Assembly: GCF_000723405.1 (NCBI RefSeq)
Contig: NZ_CCAE010000010.1
Coordinates: 61,078-125,077, forward strand
Length of the DNA: 64,000 nucleotides
Source of the DNA: Hydrogenophaga intermedia
GTDB lineage: Bacteria; Pseudomonadota; Gammaproteobacteria; Burkholderiales; Burkholderiaceae_C
Reading direction: 5' to 3'
Below are positions 55,272 through 64,000 of this stretch, piece by piece (position 1 is the stretch's first letter; each line of letters starts with the position of its first letter). Below the pieces are notes generated by a model, which made no database searches, was not told where the DNA came from, and saw only the letters and a list, made by a program, of their open reading frames with translations. The translations under genes and the position numbers were made by a program.

Positions 55272-55320
55272 CGGACTGTTAATCCGCAGGTCCCTGGTTC
55301 GAGTCCAGGTCGGGGAGCCA
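55272..55320 (+). other. attR: 3' fragment of tRNA-Asn(GUU), right prophage end
   Basis: The sequence from CGGACTGTTAATCCG to CGGGGAGCCA contains the anticodon arm, the T-arm (CCTGG/CCAGG) and the 3' acceptor strand with CCA, but no 5' half. The bases before it are AT-richer phage sequence. It is what remains when a phage enters at a tRNA anticodon/T region; the complete tRNA should be at the left end. Confidence 0.75.
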
Positions 55321-55334
55321 CCCAATACCCGCAC

Positions 55335-55366
55335 AACGGCCTTCTCATGAAGGCCGTTGTCGTTTC
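55335..55366 (+). terminator. Terminator downstream of the tRNA-Asn fragment
   Basis: AACGGCCTTC (55335-55344) pairs fully with GAAGGCCGTT (55349-55358) over loop TCAT and is followed by GTCGTTT. It would have ended the host tRNA-Asn transcript before integration. Confidence 0.7.
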
Positions 55367-55390
55367 CGGGCCTCCATTCCTGAGCACGCC

Positions 55391-55753
55391 ATGCAACGCC
55401 TGATCACCCTGGGCTTCTGGTGCAGCGTCGCCGGCCTCACCATCGCCTCGCTGGTGCCGGTCGACTTGCTGCCTCCGCAGGCAATGAACCTCTGGGACAA
55501 GGCCCAGCACGCCCTGGGCTTCGCCTGGCTGGCGCTGCTGGGGCTCATCGCCTACCCGCGCCAGGCCGGGGCGGTGCTGGCGGGTCTCATTGTGTGGGGC
55601 GGGCTGATCGAGCTCATGCAACTGGCCACCGGCTGGCGCTACGGCGAGTGGATCGACTGGCTGGCCGACGCCATCGGCGTGCTGGCCGTGTGGCTGCCCT
55701 GGCGCCTGCTCCCGGATCGTCTCACCGGCCGCGCATTGACCGGGCGCACTTGA
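55391..55753 (+). CDS. VanZ-like family membrane protein, 120 aa
   Basis: The 120-aa protein starts MQRLITLGFWCSVAGLTIASLVPVDLLPPQAMNLWDKAQHALGF, with about four transmembrane segments and the VanZ-like WDKAxHxxxFxxLA motif, then IELMQLATGWRYGEWIDWLADAIGV. VanZ-type proteins sit in the inner membrane; the role outside glycopeptide clusters is unknown. It is the first host gene after attR. Confidence 0.75.
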   Translation: MQRLITLGFWCSVAGLTIASLVPVDLLPPQAMNLWDKAQHALGFAWLALLGLIAYPRQAGAVLAGLIVWGGLIELMQLATGWRYGEWIDWLADAIGVLAVWLPWRLLPDRLTGRALTGRT

Positions 55754-55812
55754 TGTCGCGGGGGCGCCGCGCACAATAGCGCTCACGCCGTCGCGCGAAC
55801 GCCGCTCCCGCC

Positions 55813-56583
55813 ATGACCCAGACGCCCCCCACCCGACCGTTGCCCTGGCTGGAGCCGGGGGAGGCGTTTCCGCCGGTGGAGCAGGCCTGGGGAGCACACG
55901 ATCCCGCACCAGGCCTGCTGGCTGCCGGTGGCGTGCTGGACGTGCCCTCGCTCGTGGCCGCGTACTCGCACGGCATCTTTCCCTGGTACAGCTCGGGCCA
56001 ACCCATCCTGTGGTGGAGCACCGACCCACGCATGGTTCTGTTCCCGCGCGAGTTCCGGTTGCACCGGTCGCTGCGCAAGACGCTACAGAAGCAGTTGCTC
56101 GAGCAGCGGCTCGAATTGCGCATCGACCACGACTTCGAGCGCGTGATCCAGGCCTGCGCGCAGACCTCGCGCCACGGCCAGAGCGGCACCTGGATCCTGC
56201 CGGCCATGGTGCAGGCCTACACGCGCCTGCACCGCGCAGGCATGGCGCATTCGGTGGAGACCTGGATCGATGGCGAACTGGCCGGCGGTCTGTACCTCGT
56301 CAATGTCGGCGCCATGGTATTCGGCGAATCCATGTTCAGTCGGCGCAGCGACGCCTCCAAGATCGCCCTGGCGGGCCTGATGGCGCTGTGCCGCCACCAC
56401 GGCATCACCCTGGTCGACTGCCAGCAGGACACCGCCCACCTGGCCTCGCTGGGGGGGCGCCTGATGCCGCGCGAGGACTTCGTGCGGCACGTGCGTCTGG
56501 CCCTGTTGCAGCCTGCGCCCCGCTGGGAATTCCGCCCCGTATACTGGCGTGAGCTCCTCCCCATTGGCGACGAACGCGCGTGA
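55813..56583 (+). CDS. aat: Leucyl/phenylalanyl-tRNA-protein transferase
   Basis: The 256-aa protein has [27 protein letters not shown] and the motif [26 protein letters not shown] of the Aat family, then [43 protein letters not shown]. It adds Leu or Phe from tRNA to N-terminal Arg/Lys, making ClpAP degrons. It overlaps bpt by 4 nt, a common pairing in Burkholderiales. Confidence 0.95.
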   Translation: MTQTPPTRPLPWLEPGEAFPPVEQAWGAHDPAPGLLAAGGVLDVPSLVAAYSHGIFPWYSSGQPILWWSTDPRMVLFPREFRLHRSLRKTLQKQLLEQRLELRIDHDFERVIQACAQTSRHGQSGTWILPAMVQAYTRLHRAGMAHSVETWIDGELAGGLYLVNVGAMVFGESMFSRRSDASKIALAGLMALCRHHGITLVDCQQDTAHLASLGGRLMPREDFVRHVRLALLQPAPRWEFRPVYWRELLPIGDERA

Positions 56584-57320
56584 CGCACCTCAAGGACCTC
56601 CCGCTCCAGGCGCTGCAGTTCTACGCCACCGCGCCCTACCCGTGCAGCTACCTGCCGGGCCGCCAGGCGCGCTCCCAGGTGGCCACCCCCAGCCACCTCA
56701 TCCACAACGACGCGTACTCCGACCTTGTCACGCACGGCTTTCGCCGCAGCGGCATGTTCACCTACCGGCCGTACTGCGACGGCTGCAACGCCTGCGTGCC
56801 GCTGCGCGTGCCCGTGGACCGATTTGTGCCCAACCGCAGCCAGCGGCGCAGCCAGCGCCAGCATGGCGGCCTGATTACCCGCGTACTGAAGCTGTGCTTC
56901 CTGCCCGAGCACTACCAGCTCTACCTTCGCTACCAGAACAGCCGCCATGCAGGCGGTGGCATGGACCACGACAGCGTGGATCAGTACACCCAGTTCCTGC
57001 TGCAGAGTCGCGTCAACTCGCGCCTGGTCGAGTTTCACGAGCCTGACGTCCAGGGACGGCCCGCCCGGCTCAAGATGGTGTCCATCATCGACGTGCTCAA
57101 CGACGGCCTCTCGGCGGTCTACACTTTCTACGAGCCCGACGAGCGCTGCAGCTACGGCACCTACAGCGTGCTCTGGCAGATCGAGCAGGCGCGCGCACTC
57201 GACCTCCCGCACGTCTATCTCGGTTACTGGATCGCCCAAAGCCCGAAGATGAACTACAAGGCCGGCTTCCAGCCGCATGAGGTGCTGGTCGATGGCCGCT
57301 GGGCTCAACGCAATGCCTGA
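56580..57320 (+). CDS. bpt: Aspartate/glutamate leucyltransferase
   Basis: A GTG start (GTGA overlap with aat) gives 246 aa. [18 protein letters not shown] and [29 protein letters not shown] (with CDGCxxC) are the N-terminal ATE/Bpt motifs. [35 protein letters not shown] is the C-terminal domain. It transfers Leu onto N-terminal Asp/Glu, complementing Aat in the N-degron pathway. Confidence 0.9.
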   Translation: MTHLKDLPLQALQFYATAPYPCSYLPGRQARSQVATPSHLIHNDAYSDLVTHGFRRSGMFTYRPYCDGCNACVPLRVPVDRFVPNRSQRRSQRQHGGLITRVLKLCFLPEHYQLYLRYQNSRHAGGGMDHDSVDQYTQFLLQSRVNSRLVEFHEPDVQGRPARLKMVSIIDVLNDGLSAVYTFYEPDERCSYGTYSVLWQIEQARALDLPHVYLGYWIAQSPKMNYKAGFQPHEVLVDGRWAQRNA

Positions 57321-57400
57321 ATCGACCCCGGCGCGGGGTCTTTACGGAATGCTGCGGTGCGGCGATTTCATCTTGTAAGATGAGGTTTGCACATCCGATC

Positions 57401-58183
57401 ATGAGCAAACGATCCGACTCCCCCCCTACCGCGCCCACCGTCCAAGTGCTGGAGCGCATGTTCAACCTGCTGGAGGTGCTGGCCTCCCGTGAGGAAGCGG
57501 TCTCGCTCAAGGAAATCAGCGAGAAAACCGGCCTGCACCCGTCCACGGCGCACCGCATCCTCAACGACCTGACCATCGGCCGCTTCGTCGATCGCCCCGA
57601 GGCCGGCAGCTATCGCCTGGGCATGCGCCTGCTGGAACTGGGCAATCTGGTCAAGGCGCGCCTGAGCGTGCGGGATGCCGCCCTGGGGCCCATGCGCGAG
57701 CTGCACAAGCAGATCCAGCAGCCGGTGAACCTGAGCGTGCGCCAGGGCGACGAGATCATCTACGTGGAGCGGGCCTATAGCGAGCGCTCGGGCATGCAGG
57801 TGGTGCGCGCCATCGGCGGGCGGGCGCCGCTGCACCTCACCTCGGTGGGCAAGCTGTTTCTGGCTGACGACGACCCCACGCGTGTGCGGGCCTACGCCAC
57901 CCGCACGGGCCTGGCAGGCAACACGCGCAACAGCTTCACGCAGCTGCCCGCGCTGGAGCGCGAACTCGCCCAGTGCCGCCAAGCCGGCGTGGCGCGCGAC
58001 AACGAAGAGCTGGAGATGGGCGTGCGCTGCATGGCCGCCGGCATCTACGACGACCAGCGCAAGCTGGTGGCGGGTTTGTCGATCTCGGCACCGGCCGATC
58101 GCATCGACGAGGGCTGGCTGCCCCGGCTCAAGGCCACGGCGGCCGAAATTTCGGCCGCGCTGGGTTATCCGGCCAGCCGCTGA
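57401..58183 (+). CDS. IclR-family transcriptional regulator
   Basis: ATG 57401 (MSKRSDSPPTAPTVQVLERMF) gives 260 aa; ATG 57380 is an in-frame alternative. A winged helix lies at about 12-75 (SLKEISEKTGLHPSTAHRILNDL), with the IclR ligand-binding domain from ~90 (GDEIIYVERAYSERSGMQVVRAIGGRAPLHLTSVGKLFLA). IclR proteins repress or activate catabolic genes with a small effector. The target is not visible here. Confidence 0.9.
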   Translation: MSKRSDSPPTAPTVQVLERMFNLLEVLASREEAVSLKEISEKTGLHPSTAHRILNDLTIGRFVDRPEAGSYRLGMRLLELGNLVKARLSVRDAALGPMRELHKQIQQPVNLSVRQGDEIIYVERAYSERSGMQVVRAIGGRAPLHLTSVGKLFLADDDPTRVRAYATRTGLAGNTRNSFTQLPALERELAQCRQAGVARDNEELEMGVRCMAAGIYDDQRKLVAGLSISAPADRIDEGWLPRLKATAAEISAALGYPASR

Positions 58184-58202
58184 TGCACGGCCCTCGGGGG
58201 TA

Positions 58203-59327
58203 TCAACCCTGGGGACGCACCTTGGAAGCGAGCATCTCGCCTTGGTGCTCCACCCAGCGGCGTACGCGCTCGGCGTCCTGGAGGCGGCCCATCCGGCCGC
58301 TGGCGTCCAGAAACACCATGATGAGCTGACGTCCCGCCACGCTGGCCTGCATGACGAGGCAGCGGCCCGCTTCCGAGATGTACCCGGTCTTCTGCAGACC
58401 GATGTCCCACTCGGGGTTTTTGATCAGCCGATTGGAGTTGTTGTACTGCAGTGTGCGCCGGCCCACGTCCACCTCGTAGCCGGGGGAAGTGGACAGGTCG
58501 CGCAGCATGGGGCGCTCGTAGGCCGCCGAGACCAGGATGGCCAGGTCGCGGGCGCTGGAGCGGTTCTGGCTCGACAGGCCGGTGGGCTCCACGTAGCGCG
58601 TATCGTGCATGCCCAGTTCCGCCGCCTTGTCGTTCATGCGCTTCACGAAGGCGTCCAGGCCGCCCGGGAAATGCCGACCCAGGGCATTGGCGGCGCGGTT
58701 CTCACTCGACATGAGGGCCAGGTGCATGGCCTCGCCGCGGGTGAGTCGCGTGCCCACGGCCAGGCGCGAACGGCTGCCCTTGATGGTGTCGATGTCGTCG
58801 CGGGTGATGGTGATGGTCTCGTCCATGTTCTGCCCCGCCTCGACCACGACCAGACCCGTCATGAGCTTGGTGAGCGAAGCGATCGGCAGCACGGCCGAAT
58901 CGTTCTTGGAAAACAGCACCTCGTTGGTCCGCTGATCGACGACCAGGGCGACGCTGGCGTTCAGGTCGAGTTCGTCATCGATGCCGTGCAGCCCGAGGCT
59001 CTGGCCCATCGACAACACCGGCGGCGTGACAGCGCGCACGGTGTGCTTGATGCGCTGAGCCCGGGGCTTGGTCGTCGGCGCGGCCTTTACCAGCTTGACC
59101 TTGCGGGAATCAACGCTCTGCTTGCGCTTGGCGGTGTTGACCTTCTTGACCGAGCGAGTGGCCAGCTTGGGCTTGCTGGCCTTCTTGACGGGCGCCTTGG
59201 CGCTCTTGCTCGTCTTGGCGGAAGAGCCCGAAGCGGCATGGACCACCCCGCCTTGCCCGAGGACCCCGACCAACGCAAACGCCACTGTGGCAATCAGCGA
59301 TTTCAGGGGGATCGGGCGGAACAACAT
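58203..59327 (-). CDS. pbpG: D-alanyl-D-alanine endopeptidase/carboxypeptidase (S11, PbpG-like)
   Basis: The 374-aa protein has a signal peptide (1-31, ends VVHAA), a Lys-rich linker (35-95) and a serine DD-peptidase domain: SLTK at 151-154 (catalytic Ser and Lys), SEN at 208-210 and KTG near 320. It trims or cleaves peptidoglycan crosslinks in the periplasm. It resembles PBP7/PbpG more than DacA because of the lack of a long C-terminal anchor. The long basic linker is unusual. Confidence 0.85.
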   Translation of the reverse strand: MLFRPIPLKSLIATVAFALVGVLGQGGVVHAASGSSAKTSKSAKAPVKKASKPKLATRSVKKVNTAKRKQSVDSRKVKLVKAAPTTKPRAQRIKHTVRAVTPPVLSMGQSLGLHGIDDELDLNASVALVVDQRTNEVLFSKNDSAVLPIASLTKLMTGLVVVEAGQNMDETITITRDDIDTIKGSRSRLAVGTRLTRGEAMHLALMSSENRAANALGRHFPGGLDAFVKRMNDKAAELGMHDTRYVEPTGLSSQNRSSARDLAILVSAAYERPMLRDLSTSPGYEVDVGRRTLQYNNSNRLIKNPEWDIGLQKTGYISEAGRCLVMQASVAGRQLIMVFLDASGRMGRLQDAERVRRWVEHQGEMLASKVRPQG

Positions 59328-59506
59328 GACTCAACTCCAGCAAGACGGGATCAGCGCTGGGCCGGAGTATAGGGAGTCACAAAAAAATCAGCAATATCAA
59401 AAGCTTGGAGGGTGGTCTTAAATGATCGGTGGAATAAAGCACCGTTTGGCACCCAGTTTCCCCCGATCAGTAAGGAAGTTCTACAAGTCCTTGAAACCTT
59501 TGAACT

Positions 59507-61048
59507 TTATCCCTGCGCCGCCACCCGGTCGGCCTTGCTGTGCAACTTGTTGAGCGCACTGAGGTACGCCTTGGCGGACGCCACCACGATGTCCGGGTCG
59601 GCCCCCACGCCGTTGACCACGCGGCCACCGTGCTGCAGGCGCACCGTCACCTCGCCCTGGCTCTCGGTGGAGCCACTGGTGATGGCGTTCACGGAATAGA
59701 GCAGCAGCTCGGCGCCGCTCTTGACGTGCTGTTCGATGGCCTTGAGCGAGGCATCCACGGGGCCGTTGCCGTCGGCGTCGCCGCGCAGTTCCTTTCCTTC
59801 GACGGTGAACACCACCGTGGCGTGCGGCCGCTCACCGGTCTCGCTGCGCTGGGCAAGCGACACGAAGCCGTATTGCTCCTTCTCGGTGGTGACGCTTTCG
59901 TCGCTCACCAGGGCCAGGATGTCCTCATCGAAGATCTCGGCCTTGCGGTCGGCCAGCTCCTTGAACTTGGCGAAGGCGGTGTTGATTTCCGTCTCGGACT
60001 CCATCTCGATGCCGAGCTCCTGCAGGCGCTGCTTGAAGGCATTGCGACCGGAGAGCTTGCCCAGCACGATCTTGTTGGCGGCCCAGCCCACGTCCTCGGC
60101 GCGCATGATTTCGTAGGTGTCGCGCGCCTTGAGCACGCCGTCCTGGTGGATGCCGCTGGCGTGCGCGAAGGCGTTGGCGCCCACCACGGCCTTGTTCGGC
60201 TGCACCACGAAGCCCGTGGTCTGGCTCACCATGCGGCTGGCGGGCACGATCTGCGTGGTGTCGACCGCCACGTCGAGGCCGAAGTAGTCGCGGCGCGTGC
60301 GCACCGCCATCACGATTTCCTCCAGCGAGCAATTGCCTGCACGCTCGCCCAGCCCGTTGATGGTGCACTCCACCTGCCGCGCGCCGCCAATCTTCACGCC
60401 GGCAAGTGAGTTCGCCACCGCCATGCCCAGGTCGTTGTGGCAGTGCACGCTCCAGATCGCCTTGTCGGAGTTGGGAATGCGCTCGCGCAGCGTGCGGATG
60501 AACTCGCCATACAGCTCGGGCACTGCGTAGCCCACGGTGTCGGGGATGTTGAGTGTGGTCGCGCCCTCCTTGATCACCGCTTCCAACACGCGGCAGAGGA
60601 AGTCCACGTCGCTGCGGTAGCCGTCCTCAGGGCTGAATTCGATGTCGCTCACCAGGTTGCGCGCGAAACGCACCGACTGCTTAGCCTGCTCCAGCACCTG
60701 CTCGGGCGTCATGCGCAGCTTCTTCTCCATGTGCAGCGCGCTGGTGGCGATGAAGGTGTGGATGCGTGCGCGGTTCGCTCCCTGCAGCGCCTCGGCGGCG
60801 CGCGAGATGTCGCGGTCGTTGGCGCGCGCCAGCGAGCACACCGTGGAATCCTTGATGTGGTCGGCGATGGCCTTGACCGAGTCGAAGTCCCCGTTCGAGC
60901 TGGCCGCAAAACCGGCCTCGATCACGTCCACCTTCAGGCGCTCGAGCTGGCGCGCGATGCGCAGCTTCTCGTCCTTGGTCATGGAAGCGCCGGGCGATTG
61001 CTCGCCGTCGCGCAGCGTGGTGTCGAAAATGATCAGTTGCTCGCTCAT
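59507..61048 (-). CDS. leuA: 2-isopropylmalate synthase, type 1
   Basis: The 513-aa enzyme has [16 protein letters not shown] (8-23, metal and substrate site), [18 protein letters not shown] near 200 and [18 protein letters not shown]. The regulatory C-terminal domain is from ~390. It makes 2-isopropylmalate from 2-oxoisovalerate and acetyl-CoA, the first step of leucine synthesis. The C-terminal domain binds leucine for feedback inhibition. It lies 29 nt after the type-2 gene with ribosome site AAGGAG. Confidence 0.95.
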   Translation of the reverse strand: MSEQLIIFDTTLRDGEQSPGASMTKDEKLRIARQLERLKVDVIEAGFAASSNGDFDSVKAIADHIKDSTVCSLARANDRDISRAAEALQGANRARIHTFIATSALHMEKKLRMTPEQVLEQAKQSVRFARNLVSDIEFSPEDGYRSDVDFLCRVLEAVIKEGATTLNIPDTVGYAVPELYGEFIRTLRERIPNSDKAIWSVHCHNDLGMAVANSLAGVKIGGARQVECTINGLGERAGNCSLEEIVMAVRTRRDYFGLDVAVDTTQIVPASRMVSQTTGFVVQPNKAVVGANAFAHASGIHQDGVLKARDTYEIMRAEDVGWAANKIVLGKLSGRNAFKQRLQELGIEMESETEINTAFAKFKELADRKAEIFDEDILALVSDESVTTEKEQYGFVSLAQRSETGERPHATVVFTVEGKELRGDADGNGPVDASLKAIEQHVKSGAELLLYSVNAITSGSTESQGEVTVRLQHGGRVVNGVGADPDIVVASAKAYLSALNKLHSKADRVAAQG

Positions 61049-61077
61049 GGAGGGACTCCTTGTTGTGCTCGCGCGCC

Positions 61078-62766
61078 TCAGGGCGCCGCGTGTTCGATAG
61101 ATTGCTGCGTCTGGCCGGGCGCGACGCGCCGCAAGCCCGACACGATGGCCTTGAACGAGGCGGACACGATGTTGGTGTCGCGCCCCACGCCGAAGACAGT
61201 GTGACGCTCGTCCACGCGCAGCTCCATGTAGGCCATGGCCTGTGCCTGGGCGCCGGCGCCGATGGCGTGCTCATGGTAGTCGAGCACGCGCACCGAGCGG
61301 CCGGTAGCCGCGTTCAGGGCGTTGACGAAGGCGTCGATGGGGCCATTGCCCTGCCCTTGCACGGGCATCGCCGCGCCCGCCCAATCGACGTCTGCGGTCA
61401 CGCGCACGCTGCCGCCAGGCTGCTCGCTGGTGGTGGCGTTGGCGGGGGCCGGGGCCGACAGGGCGTACTCGCGCTCGAACAATTGCCACAGGTCCTTCGC
61501 CACCAGTTCCTTGCCTTCCAGGTCCATCACGGCCTGCACCACCTGACTGAACTCGATCTGCAGGCGACGCGGCAACTCCAGCCCGTACTCCGCTTCGAGC
61601 AGGTAGGCAATGCCCCCCTTGCCCGACTGGCTGTTCACGCGGATCACCGCCTCGTAGCTGCGGCCCAGATCCTTGGGGTCGATGGGCAGATAGGGCATGT
61701 TCCAGATGTCACCGTCCTTGCGCGCCGCGAAGGCCTTCTTGATCGCGTCCTGGTGGGAGCCCGAGAATGAGGTGTAGACCAGGTCGCCCACGTAGGGATG
61801 GCGCGGGTGCACGGGCAACTGGTTGCAGTGCTCCACCGTGCGGCGGATCTCGTCGATGTCGGAGAAGTCCAGCCCGGGCGACACACCTTGCGTGTAGAGG
61901 TTGAGGGCGACGTTGACGATGTCCAGGTTGCCGGTGCGCTCGCCGTTGCCGAAGAGGCAGCCTTCGAGGCGATCGGCCCCCGCCATGAGCGCGAACTCAC
62001 CCGCCGCCGTGCCGGTGCCCCGATCGTTGTGCGGGTGCACCGACAGCACGATGGACTCGCGCCGAGCCAAGTGCCGATGCATCCACTCGATCATGTCGGC
62101 GAAGATGTTGGGCGTGCTGTGCTCCACCGTGGAGGGCAGGTTGACGATGCACTTGCGCTCGGGCGTGGGCGCCCAGACCGCGGTGACCGCGTCGACCACC
62201 CGCTTGGAGAAGGCGAGTTCGGTGCCTGAGAACGTCTCCGGCGAGTACTGGAAGGTCCAGCGCGTGTCCGGCTGTTCGGCCGCCAGGCGTTCGAACAGGC
62301 GCGCGTTGTCCACGGCCAGTTCCACGATGGCATCCTCGTCCATACCCAGCACCACGCGGCGCATGACGGGCGCCGTGGCGTTGTAGAGGTGCACGATGGC
62401 GCTGCGCGCGCCGCGCAGCGATTCGAAGGTGCGGCGGATCAGGGGTTCGCGGGCCTGGGTGAGTACCTGGATCGTCACGTCCTCGGGGATCAGATCTTCT
62501 TCGATGAGTCGACGAACGAAATCGAATTCGATCTGCGAAGCCGAGGGAAAGCCCACCTCGATCTCCTTGAAGCCGATCTTCACCAGCTCGCGGAACATGC
62601 GCAGCTTGCGCTCCAGGTCCATGGGCTCGATCAGGGCCTGGTTGCCATCGCGCAGGTCGGTGCTCAGCCAGATGGGAGCCTTATGGATGACGGCGTCGGG
62701 CCAGGTGCGGTCCTTGAGGCCGACGGGCTGGAACGCGGCGTACTTGCTTGCAGGTTGCTTCAGCAT
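61078..62766 (-). CDS. leuA: 2-isopropylmalate synthase, type 2
   Basis: ATG 62766 ([27 protein letters not shown]) gives 562 aa, the usual length of the actinobacterial/proteobacterial type-2 enzyme, and opens after the leucine leader. Motifs: [16 protein letters not shown] (34-49), [18 protein letters not shown] near 245 and [17 protein letters not shown]. It carries out the same reaction as the type-1 enzyme at 59507. The tandem pair under one attenuator suggests leucine-controlled duplicate flux. Confidence 0.95.
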   Translation of the reverse strand: MLKQPASKYAAFQPVGLKDRTWPDAVIHKAPIWLSTDLRDGNQALIEPMDLERKLRMFRELVKIGFKEIEVGFPSASQIEFDFVRRLIEEDLIPEDVTIQVLTQAREPLIRRTFESLRGARSAIVHLYNATAPVMRRVVLGMDEDAIVELAVDNARLFERLAAEQPDTRWTFQYSPETFSGTELAFSKRVVDAVTAVWAPTPERKCIVNLPSTVEHSTPNIFADMIEWMHRHLARRESIVLSVHPHNDRGTGTAAGEFALMAGADRLEGCLFGNGERTGNLDIVNVALNLYTQGVSPGLDFSDIDEIRRTVEHCNQLPVHPRHPYVGDLVYTSFSGSHQDAIKKAFAARKDGDIWNMPYLPIDPKDLGRSYEAVIRVNSQSGKGGIAYLLEAEYGLELPRRLQIEFSQVVQAVMDLEGKELVAKDLWQLFEREYALSAPAPANATTSEQPGGSVRVTADVDWAGAAMPVQGQGNGPIDAFVNALNAATGRSVRVLDYHEHAIGAGAQAQAMAYMELRVDERHTVFGVGRDTNIVSASFKAIVSGLRRVAPGQTQQSIEHAAP

Positions 62767-62800
62767 GGTGTGGACTCTCTCGTATCGACAGAACCCGCAG

Positions 62801-62848
62801 CCCCAAAACACCAACGGCCCGCTGCGGGTGCAAACGGGCCGTTGGTGT
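62801..62848 (-). terminator. leu attenuator hairpin
   Basis: On the minus strand ACACCAACGGCCCG pairs fully (14 bp) with CGGGCCGTTGGTGT and is followed by TTTT. It lies between the leucine leader peptide and leuA. The T-run is short (TTTTGGGG), so termination strength is not certain. Confidence 0.8.
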
Positions 62849-62862
62849 GAGTCGCTCGCGCG

Positions 62863-62922
62863 CTACCGCATCTGCCCGTGACGGACACCCAGTAGTAGCA
62901 GCGAGGCGGCTTGGGAAAACAT
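62863..62922 (-). CDS. leuL: Leucine leader peptide
   Basis: A 19-aa frame MFSQAASLLLLGVRHGQMR contains four consecutive Leu codons (CTG CTA CTA CTG), two of them rare CTA. Directly downstream is the attenuator hairpin and then leuA. Slow translation when charged tRNA-Leu is scarce should favour an antiterminator RNA. The mechanism is inferred from this layout. Confidence 0.85.
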   Translation of the reverse strand: MFSQAASLLLLGVRHGQMR

Positions 62923-62978
62923 GCTGGGCAATGTATCACAAAGGGCGCGAAACCCACAGCGGTGAGCGGTGGGCGTAA

Positions 62979-63791
62979 TCAGTCGTCGTGCAGGCCGCGC
63001 TCGTCGGGCTCATCGGTGGACGTGCTGATCACGCTGGTTGGCCGCCCCTTGGACTTGCGCCACAGGTACACGCCGTAGCCCGACAGGCCATAGAGCACGA
63101 ACAGCAGAAACAGCACGGTGGGCGGGTGGATGTTGATCACCGCGATGCCCAGCGCCACCAGCACCAGCGCCGCGAAGGGCACGCTCCTTTTCAGGCTCAA
63201 GTCCTTGAAGCTGTAGAACGGCACGTTGGTCACCATTGTCAGGCCCGTGTAGAGCGTGATCACGAACATGACCCAGCTCACGTCCTGCGGCGCCACGCCG
63301 GTTTCCTGCATCAGCCAGATGAAGCCGGCGACCAGCGCCGCCGCCGCTGGCGATGGCAGACCCTGGAAGTAGCGCTTGTCCACCACGCCCGTGTTCACAT
63401 TGAAGCGCGCCAGTCGCAGCGCGGCGCACGCGCAGTAGACGAAGGCCGCGATCCAGCCCCAGCGGCCCAGATCGCGCAGGGTCCATTCGTAGGCGATGAG
63501 TGCGGGCGCCGCACCGAATGACACCATGTCGGAGAGCGAATCCATCTGCTCGCCGAAGGCGCTTTGGGTGTTGGTGAGGCGGGCCACACGACCATCCAGG
63601 CTGTCGAGCACCATGGCTACGAAGATGCCCACGGTGGCAAGGTCGTACCGGCCATTCATGGCCATCACGACCGCGTAGAAGCCGCCGAACAGCGCAGCCA
63701 GCGTGATCATGTTGGGCAGGAAGTAAATGCCTTTGGGGCGGCGGCGCACCTCGCCCAGGTGCTCCACTTCAGTTTCGTGTCCGTCGTGCAT
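62979..63791 (-). CDS. pssA: CDP-diacylglycerol-serine O-phosphatidyltransferase
   Basis: ATG 63791 (MHDGHETEVEHLGEVRRRPKGIYFLPN) gives 270 aa; upstream residues of the longer frame look non-coding. The CDP-alcohol transferase motif DSLDGRVARLTNTQSAFGEQMDSLSD has the DGxxAR-x8-GxxxDxxxD acids that hold the metal. Eight or so transmembrane helices follow. It makes phosphatidylserine at the inner membrane. The ilvC-pssA-leuA order is common in betaproteobacteria. Confidence 0.9.
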   Translation of the reverse strand: MHDGHETEVEHLGEVRRRPKGIYFLPNMITLAALFGGFYAVVMAMNGRYDLATVGIFVAMVLDSLDGRVARLTNTQSAFGEQMDSLSDMVSFGAAPALIAYEWTLRDLGRWGWIAAFVYCACAALRLARFNVNTGVVDKRYFQGLPSPAAAALVAGFIWLMQETGVAPQDVSWVMFVITLYTGLTMVTNVPFYSFKDLSLKRSVPFAALVLVALGIAVINIHPPTVLFLLFVLYGLSGYGVYLWRKSKGRPTSVISTSTDEPDERGLHDD

Positions 63792-63852
63792 GGCGTTTTC
63801 TAATGGATTTTCATCGGGCCCGAAAGCTCCGCAGTGTACGTGGCGCGCACCA

Positions 63853-63892
63853 AATGAAAAGGGCCAGGGCCGCATGAACGCGGTCCTGGCCC
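63853..63892 (-). terminator. Terminator after ilvC
   Basis: GGGCCAGGACCGC pairs with GCGGCCCTGGCCC (one A-C mismatch) across GTTCAT, followed by TTTTC, on the minus strand between the ilvC stop (63924) and pssA. Confidence 0.7.
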
Positions 63893-63923
63893 GGGAACGG
63901 CAATTGCCGCTCTGAGCGCCCAA

Positions 63924-64000
63924 TCAGTTGCGGCTCTGATCGACCAGCTTGTTCTTGGCGATCCAGGGCATCATGGCGCGAAGCTGCGCGCCCACCACCT
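63924..64000 (-). CDS. ilvC: Ketol-acid reductoisomerase, C-terminal end only
   Basis: The last 24 codons read to the TGA at 63924: VVGAQLRAMMPWIAKNKLVD followed by QSRN, the conserved IlvC end. The rest lies beyond the right edge. IlvC is the second enzyme of valine/isoleucine synthesis and commonly precedes pssA-leuA in this group. Confidence 0.85.
   Translation of the reverse strand, partial: VVGAQLRAMMPWIAKNKLVDQSRN

Noticed and set aside
1..55320. Diversity-generating retroelement as in BPP-1
   Set aside because: No reverse-transcriptase frame or template/variable repeat pair was seen in the window.
59328..59506. Short plus-strand frame near 59412-59699
   Set aside because: It runs antisense into leuA and lacks a ribosome site; the 179-bp gap holds only the likely promoter of pbpG and nothing else I can support.
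1..64000. CRISPR array
   Set aside because: No regularly spaced direct repeats were found; the operator and 16-nt repeats are dispersed and differently spaced.

Overview
The window is high-GC DNA from a betaproteobacterium, most likely a Burkholderiales (Comamonadaceae-like) chromosome. The right-hand 8.7 kb carries host genes in a typical betaproteobacterial order: a VanZ-like gene, aat, bpt, an IclR regulator, a D-Ala-D-Ala endopeptidase, two leuA genes with a leucine attenuator, pssA, and the end of ilvC. The left 55.3 kb is one temperate podovirus prophage. Its left end lies outside the window. Its right end is a 3' tRNA-Asn(GUU) fragment at 55272-55320, next to a tyrosine integrase, so the phage probably integrated into a tRNA-Asn gene and the intact tRNA should be at the unseen left end.

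Prophage layout. (1) Positions 1-26200, minus strand: virion and lysis genes. These include internal virion proteins, an S74-type chaperone protein, a nozzle-like protein, tail fibre and a glycine-rich adhesin, adaptor proteins, a cement candidate, an N4-gp56/DUF4043-type capsid, a scaffold, an Fn3-repeat protein, a RIFT-barrel (lyase-like) protein, a holin, a GH19 endolysin and a P22-like portal. Accessory genes sit among them: a fatty-acid desaturase, a CsrA-like protein, a GNAT and a PAPS-reductase-like protein. (2) Positions 26200-30700, minus: SRAP protein, tRNA-Met(CAU), tRNA-Asn(GUU), large and small terminase, and an HslV/proteasome-like Ntn hydrolase. (3) Positions 30700-35320, minus: a second PAPS-reductase-like protein, a DUF1064 nuclease, a replication initiator with a possible internal origin, and a repressor-like HTH protein. 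(4) Positions 35400-55150, plus: an early operon starting with a second HTH protein, then LPD29 protein, HD-domain alarmone-hydrolase-like protein, 5mC and N6A methyltransferases, DUF5131 and ASCH proteins, RecT, YqaJ exonuclease, SSB, DUF4224 protein and integrase.

Regulation can be read from the DNA. About ten copies of a dyad, TATCCG-N4-CGGATA, are spread over the prophage and sit inside or near promoters. They are the probable operators of the two HTH proteins, whose recognition helices are nearly identical. Neither protein has a LexA-type self-cleavage domain. A perfect LexA box (26171-26190) instead lies in front of an unknown 132-aa gene, which suggests induction through an SOS-controlled antirepressor. 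A separate 16-nt element, CGTGGCAAGCATGGCA (minus-strand sense), occurs exactly five times and once as a variant. All copies lie at the boundaries between groups of structural genes, and one directly follows a terminator. It is a good candidate for an undescribed late-gene control element.

All functional names rest on reading motifs, gene order and overlaps by eye; no database search was run.
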